Positions 12,804 to 15,072 of a DNA stretch of 15,072 nucleotides are shown here, piece after piece (the first letter of the stretch is position 1; the number at the start of each line of letters is the position of its first letter). This DNA comes from Thermoplasmatota archaeon. Its GTDB lineage: Archaea; Thermoplasmatota; Thermoplasmata; Thermoplasmatales; Thermoplasmataceae. The notes below the pieces were generated by a model. The model did no database searches, was not told the DNA's origin, and saw only the letters and a list, made by a program, of their open reading frames with translations. A program made the translations under genes and the position numbers. The stretch is taken from contig JAMCUD010000020.1 of the NCBI GenBank assembly GCA_023379355.1, positions 1-15,072 on the forward strand, written 5' to 3'.

Positions 12804-14903
12804 TCACCTGATCACATCCAGTTTCCTGTACGAGGGCTCATATATCTGTCCGGTTCTCTTAAGGTTTGAAATGGCCTCTTCAGCTCTGTCAACACTGAGT
12901 CCCCTGGCCTGTGAGAGACTAATGACTTCATCTATCTCAGCTGAATTCTTCTCTTTTTTAAGTTCCTTTATTATGTCAAATACAGTCTCAAGATCATTTC
13001 TCTGTTTTGAGCTTGTACCTGTATACAGAACATCAATATCGACCTCTCCGTTGTGAGTTGACACATCCTTCAGGTAGAAGTCCACTATCTGCTTGGCAAG
13101 CATTGCGTCCCCCTCTGTTACGATTGAGGAGAGTCTAGCTCTTGCAGCCGCTTCAGCTAGCCTTATGGTTGATTCCAGCTGTCTGGCAGTTATTGGAATG
13201 GAATCTGGGTTTCCCCCTCTTGTCTTGACGTACTCCTCCCTTAGAAGATTTATGGCTTCATCAGAAAGTCTTGGGAAAACCTTGCCCTTTGCATAGGATA
13301 CATACTTCCTTACCATCTCCTTATCAACAGGTGGGTTGAATTCTATCTCCTCAGGTATGTCAAGTCCGGTTATGTCATTCTGTTCAAGACTCTTGTATAT
13401 CTCCCCGACCCTGTGGGCTTTGAGAACATGCATTGCAAGTTTGTCATCATTGCCCCTATCCGGTTTGTCAATAATCTTGAATATAACATCAAATCGTGAA
13501 AGAAGAGGTGGAGGAAAATCTATCTGGTCAACAATGGTTCTGGACTGGTCATATCTCCCAAACTTAGGGTTTGCTGCCCCCAGAATGGAGCATCTGGATT
13601 TCAGTGTGGCCATGATGCCGGCTTTTGATATTGTAACGGTTTGCTGTTCCATGGCTTCATGCATGGCCGCTGTATCCTTTTCATCCATCTTATCCAGTTC
13701 GTCAATAGCTGCGAAACCGTTATCGGCAAGAACCAGAGCTCCTGCTTCAAGGGTCCATCTCCCCTCCCCAAAATCATCTCTTATTGCTGCGGCAGTGAGT
13801 CCCGCAGCACTTGATCCTCGTCCAAAGGCAAAAACTCCTCTGGGTGAAAGTTCCGTCATATATTTCAGCAATTGTGATTTTGCTGTTCCCGGATCTCCAA
13901 CCATCAGCACATGGATATCCCCCCTCATTGTCGTGCCGTCTTTCATTGTTTTACGTATTCCTCCGAACATCTGGAGAACCAGAGTTTTCTTCACCATTTC
14001 CATTCCAAATATGGTTGGGGCGATTGAAGCTGAAAGTTTTTCGATTATGTTTGGATCTCTTGAGAGATCAAGAATCATTTTCTCGTCTTCTTCGGTAATC
14101 TTCACATCTTCGATTTCTTTGTTAACTCTCCTGAAATTCAAGGCATAAACATAGATGTTGAACTCTGTGAGCATTATGCTTCCTGCTCTTTTCTGCTCAG
14201 CTTTTAATATTCCATCGATCATTATCCTGTCACCAGGAAATATCTTCCCGGTAAGATCATCTTCCACAATAACTGTAATTCTCTGTGGTTGCGAACCTCC
14301 GTCAAGCGTTTCTGGGTTCTCCTGTATCTCCAGCTTCTGAAAGTCTACAAATTCAGATTCCTCGGTTAAAAGTTTGAATTTAGTCTTGTTCCTCTCCTTT
14401 CCACAGAGCTCGCAGGCAGCGGGTTCATCAACTCTCCCACGTTCCTGCGGGATCATGTTTATGTGGCCGCAGGCAGGATCTTCGCACCTGAATGCAGCGG
14501 TCTGCAATCTGGGTAAAACCTCCGTATTCTTCCTTATTATGCCATTAATGGTCAACAGGGTCCCAACATTGGGGCTTCTGAGATCCCTAATTTCAATCCT
14601 GAATTCGTTCTCAGGGAAATCCGTGAGTCTTATGTTGACTCTCTTAACGTTTCCTCTGGGGGGATGAATGAGCTCCCTCAGAACATCTTCACCCAGTCTT
14701 ATGTAAAATTCAGACACTATTGTCAGAGACGTGGCAAACTCCTTATTGTAATCCTGTATATGTTTGAACGATACATAGAGGGATTTCTCCTCTGGATAAA
14801 CTGCACTGAGTTTGTTAATCCGGTCCATATAGCCATATCTGAAGAATATTTGCTCCCAGATTCCCCTTATTTCATCCGGGTTCTGATCAGCCATGGACAT
14901 CAT
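12804..14903 (-). CDS. mcm: Replicative DNA helicase MCM
   Basis: This is the 3'-5' hexameric replicative helicase of archaea. The N-terminal domain (about 1-260) includes a zinc site, C140-x4-C145 and C164-x2-C167, in the OB-fold DNA-binding part. The AAA+ core has Walker A GDPGTAKS (336-343), GRGSSAAGLTAA (361-372), Walker B FAAIDE (397-402, D401 and E402), sensor 1 LGAANP (N445) and the arginine finger in LLSRFD (R470). The C-terminal winged helix spans about 620-699. At 699 residues the length is usual and there is no intein. ATGs at residues 1, 2 and 4 are possible. The first (14903) matches a leaderless TATA spacing and also has a weak AGGT 6 nt upstream. It leads a transcript with the DUF424 and UbiE-family genes. 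Confidence 0.97.
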   Translation of the reverse strand: MMSMADQNPDEIRGIWEQIFFRYGYMDRINKLSAVYPEEKSLYVSFKHIQDYNKEFATSLTIVSEFYIRLGEDVLRELIHPPRGNVKRVNIRLTDFPENEFRIEIRDLRSPNVGTLLTINGIIRKNTEVLPRLQTAAFRCEDPACGHINMIPQERGRVDEPAACELCGKERNKTKFKLLTEESEFVDFQKLEIQENPETLDGGSQPQRITVIVEDDLTGKIFPGDRIMIDGILKAEQKRAGSIMLTEFNIYVYALNFRRVNKEIEDVKITEEDEKMILDLSRDPNIIEKLSASIAPTIFGMEMVKKTLVLQMFGGIRKTMKDGTTMRGDIHVLMVGDPGTAKSQLLKYMTELSPRGVFAFGRGSSAAGLTAAAIRDDFGEGRWTLEAGALVLADNGFAAIDELDKMDEKDTAAMHEAMEQQTVTISKAGIMATLKSRCSILGAANPKFGRYDQSRTIVDQIDFPPPLLSRFDVIFKIIDKPDRGNDDKLAMHVLKAHRVGEIYKSLEQNDITGLDIPEEIEFNPPVDKEMVRKYVSYAKGKVFPRLSDEAINLLREEYVKTRGGNPDSIPITARQLESTIRLAEAAARARLSSIVTEGDAMLAKQIVDFYLKDVSTHNGEVDIDVLYTGTSSKQRNDLETVFDIIKELKKEKNSAEIDEVISLSQARGLSVDRAEEAISNLKRTGQIYEPSYRKLDVIR

Positions 14904-14922
14904 GCTGTGACCTATTGATAAG

Positions 14923-14933
14923 AAGATAAATTC
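14923..14933 (-). promoter_or_regulatory. TATA box of the mcm operon
   Basis: GAATTTATCTT on the - strand follows a purine-rich CGAAAA stretch that could act as the BRE. Its centre is about 25-26 nt before the first mcm ATG (14903), predicting a leaderless or nearly leaderless mRNA. Confidence 0.5.
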
Positions 14934-14956
14934 TTTTCGTTACTACCATATCGCAA

Positions 14957-14980
14957 AATTAGGAACATAAGTACCTAATT
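14957..14980. repeat. Inverted repeat upstream of the mcm promoter
   Basis: Arms AATTAGGAAC and GTACCTAATT pair at 9 of 10 positions around an ATAA loop. The outer seven pairs are perfect. It lies about 25 bp upstream of the mcm TATA/BRE and may be a protein binding site for the mcm operon, or a leftover from the neighbouring mobile element. No T-run follows, so a terminator is unlikely. Confidence 0.5.
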
Positions 14981-15024
14981 CGTATGGAGAAAAAATGGAT
15001 GACCAAGGTGCAAGATCATTAATT

Positions 15025-15041
15025 CTGTGACAACTGTGACA
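15025..15041. repeat. Short tandem repeat at the transposon boundary
   Basis: CTGTGACA occurs at 15025-15032 and again at 15034-15041, a 9-bp period. On the - strand it reads TGTCACAGT then TGTCACAGA. The copy at the higher coordinates joins the element-end hairpin; the other is presumably flank, which makes the exact element boundary ambiguous. Confidence 0.55.
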
Positions 15042-15072
15042 TCCTCCCACGACTAAAACCGTGGGCTTCCCG
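15036..15072 (-). mobile_element. Right end of an IS200/IS605-IS1341 (TnpB) element, cut by window edge
   Basis: The - strand contains GGGAAGCCCACG, an 8-base loop, CGTGGGAGGATGTCAC. The perfect 6-bp stem is CCCACG (15046-15051) with CGTGGG (15060-15065). This GAAGCCCAC-loop-GTGGGAGGATGTCAC pattern is the recognisable right end found just after tnpB in many archaeal and bacterial IS605/IS1341 elements, where it also forms the 3' scaffold of the TnpB guide (omega) RNA. By that orientation tnpB, if intact, lies beyond 15072 on the - strand. No transposase or TnpB coding sequence is visible here, so this could equally be a solo end. The 14904-15035 stretch between mcm and this end holds only the promoter and the short repeats described. 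Confidence 0.7.

Noticed and set aside
13336..14148. Long open frame (270 codons) on the + strand opposite mcm
   Set aside because: It is antisense to the AAA+ core of mcm, is rich in serine and leucine as expected from reverse-frame codon bias, and shows no family motif.
14984..15022. Twelve-codon open frame on the + strand between mcm and the transposon end
   Set aside because: It is too short to assess, has no ribosome site or promoter of note, and matches nothing I recognise.
1..15072. tRNA, rRNA, CRISPR arrays and inteins
   Set aside because: I saw no regularly spaced repeats, no tRNA T-loop context and no interruption in the MCM or other conserved proteins that would suggest an intein.

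Overview
The window looks like chromosome from an archaeon of the Thermoplasmata, probably Thermoplasmatales (the Thermoplasma/Picrophilus/Ferroplasma/Cuniculiplasma type). The signs are an archaeal MCM helicase, an archaeal long-type FKBP, a DUF424 protein, a TrpB2-type tryptophan synthase, an aldehyde dehydrogenase very like Thermoplasma glyceraldehyde dehydrogenase, and TATA boxes set about 26 nt before start codons, giving leaderless mRNAs. Moderate base composition, GGTGA/GGAGG ribosome sites and several TTG starts fit this. The assignment rests on recalled family resemblance, not on a search.

Layout. Only the aldehyde dehydrogenase (1696-3168) is on the + strand; all other genes are on the - strand. 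(1) 1-783 is a tRNA 2'-O-methyltransferase of the TrmJ type, open at the left edge, preceded in transcription by an FKBP prolyl isomerase (789-1547). (2) A divergent intergenic region (1548-1695) carries the FKBP promoter and the aldehyde dehydrogenase promoter. (3) Pyruvate kinase (3175-4857) converges on the dehydrogenase with 6 nt between them and has its own promoter and an extra C-terminal swivelling domain. (4) A complete tryptophan operon occupies 11747 down to 4907: trpB2-trpA-trpD-trpF-trpE-trpG-trpC-DAHP synthase, packed with overlaps or gaps of at most 6 nt. (5) Upstream, mcm (14903-12804), a DUF424 gene and a UbiE-family methyltransferase form a second tight operon. (6) The right edge (about 15036-15072) carries what looks like the right end of an IS200/IS605-IS1341 (TnpB) element.

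How the genes work together. The trp operon encodes every tryptophan-specific enzyme from chorismate, plus DAHP synthase, the entry enzyme of the shikimate pathway. Pyruvate kinase and the glyceraldehyde dehydrogenase homologue belong to the lower and non-phosphorylative Entner-Doudoroff steps known in this group. The mcm operon joins the replicative helicase to a conserved archaeal protein of unknown function and a likely menaquinone methyltransferase.

I see no tRNA, rRNA or CRISPR array. The most notable non-coding signals are a doubled ATGCAT inverted repeat between the trp TATA box and start codon, an inverted repeat upstream of the mcm promoter, and the transposon end at the right edge. 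Several trp enzymes (TrpF, TrpA, TrpE) depart from family consensus at conserved positions. I find no convincing wholly new system; the region is mostly core metabolism and replication.
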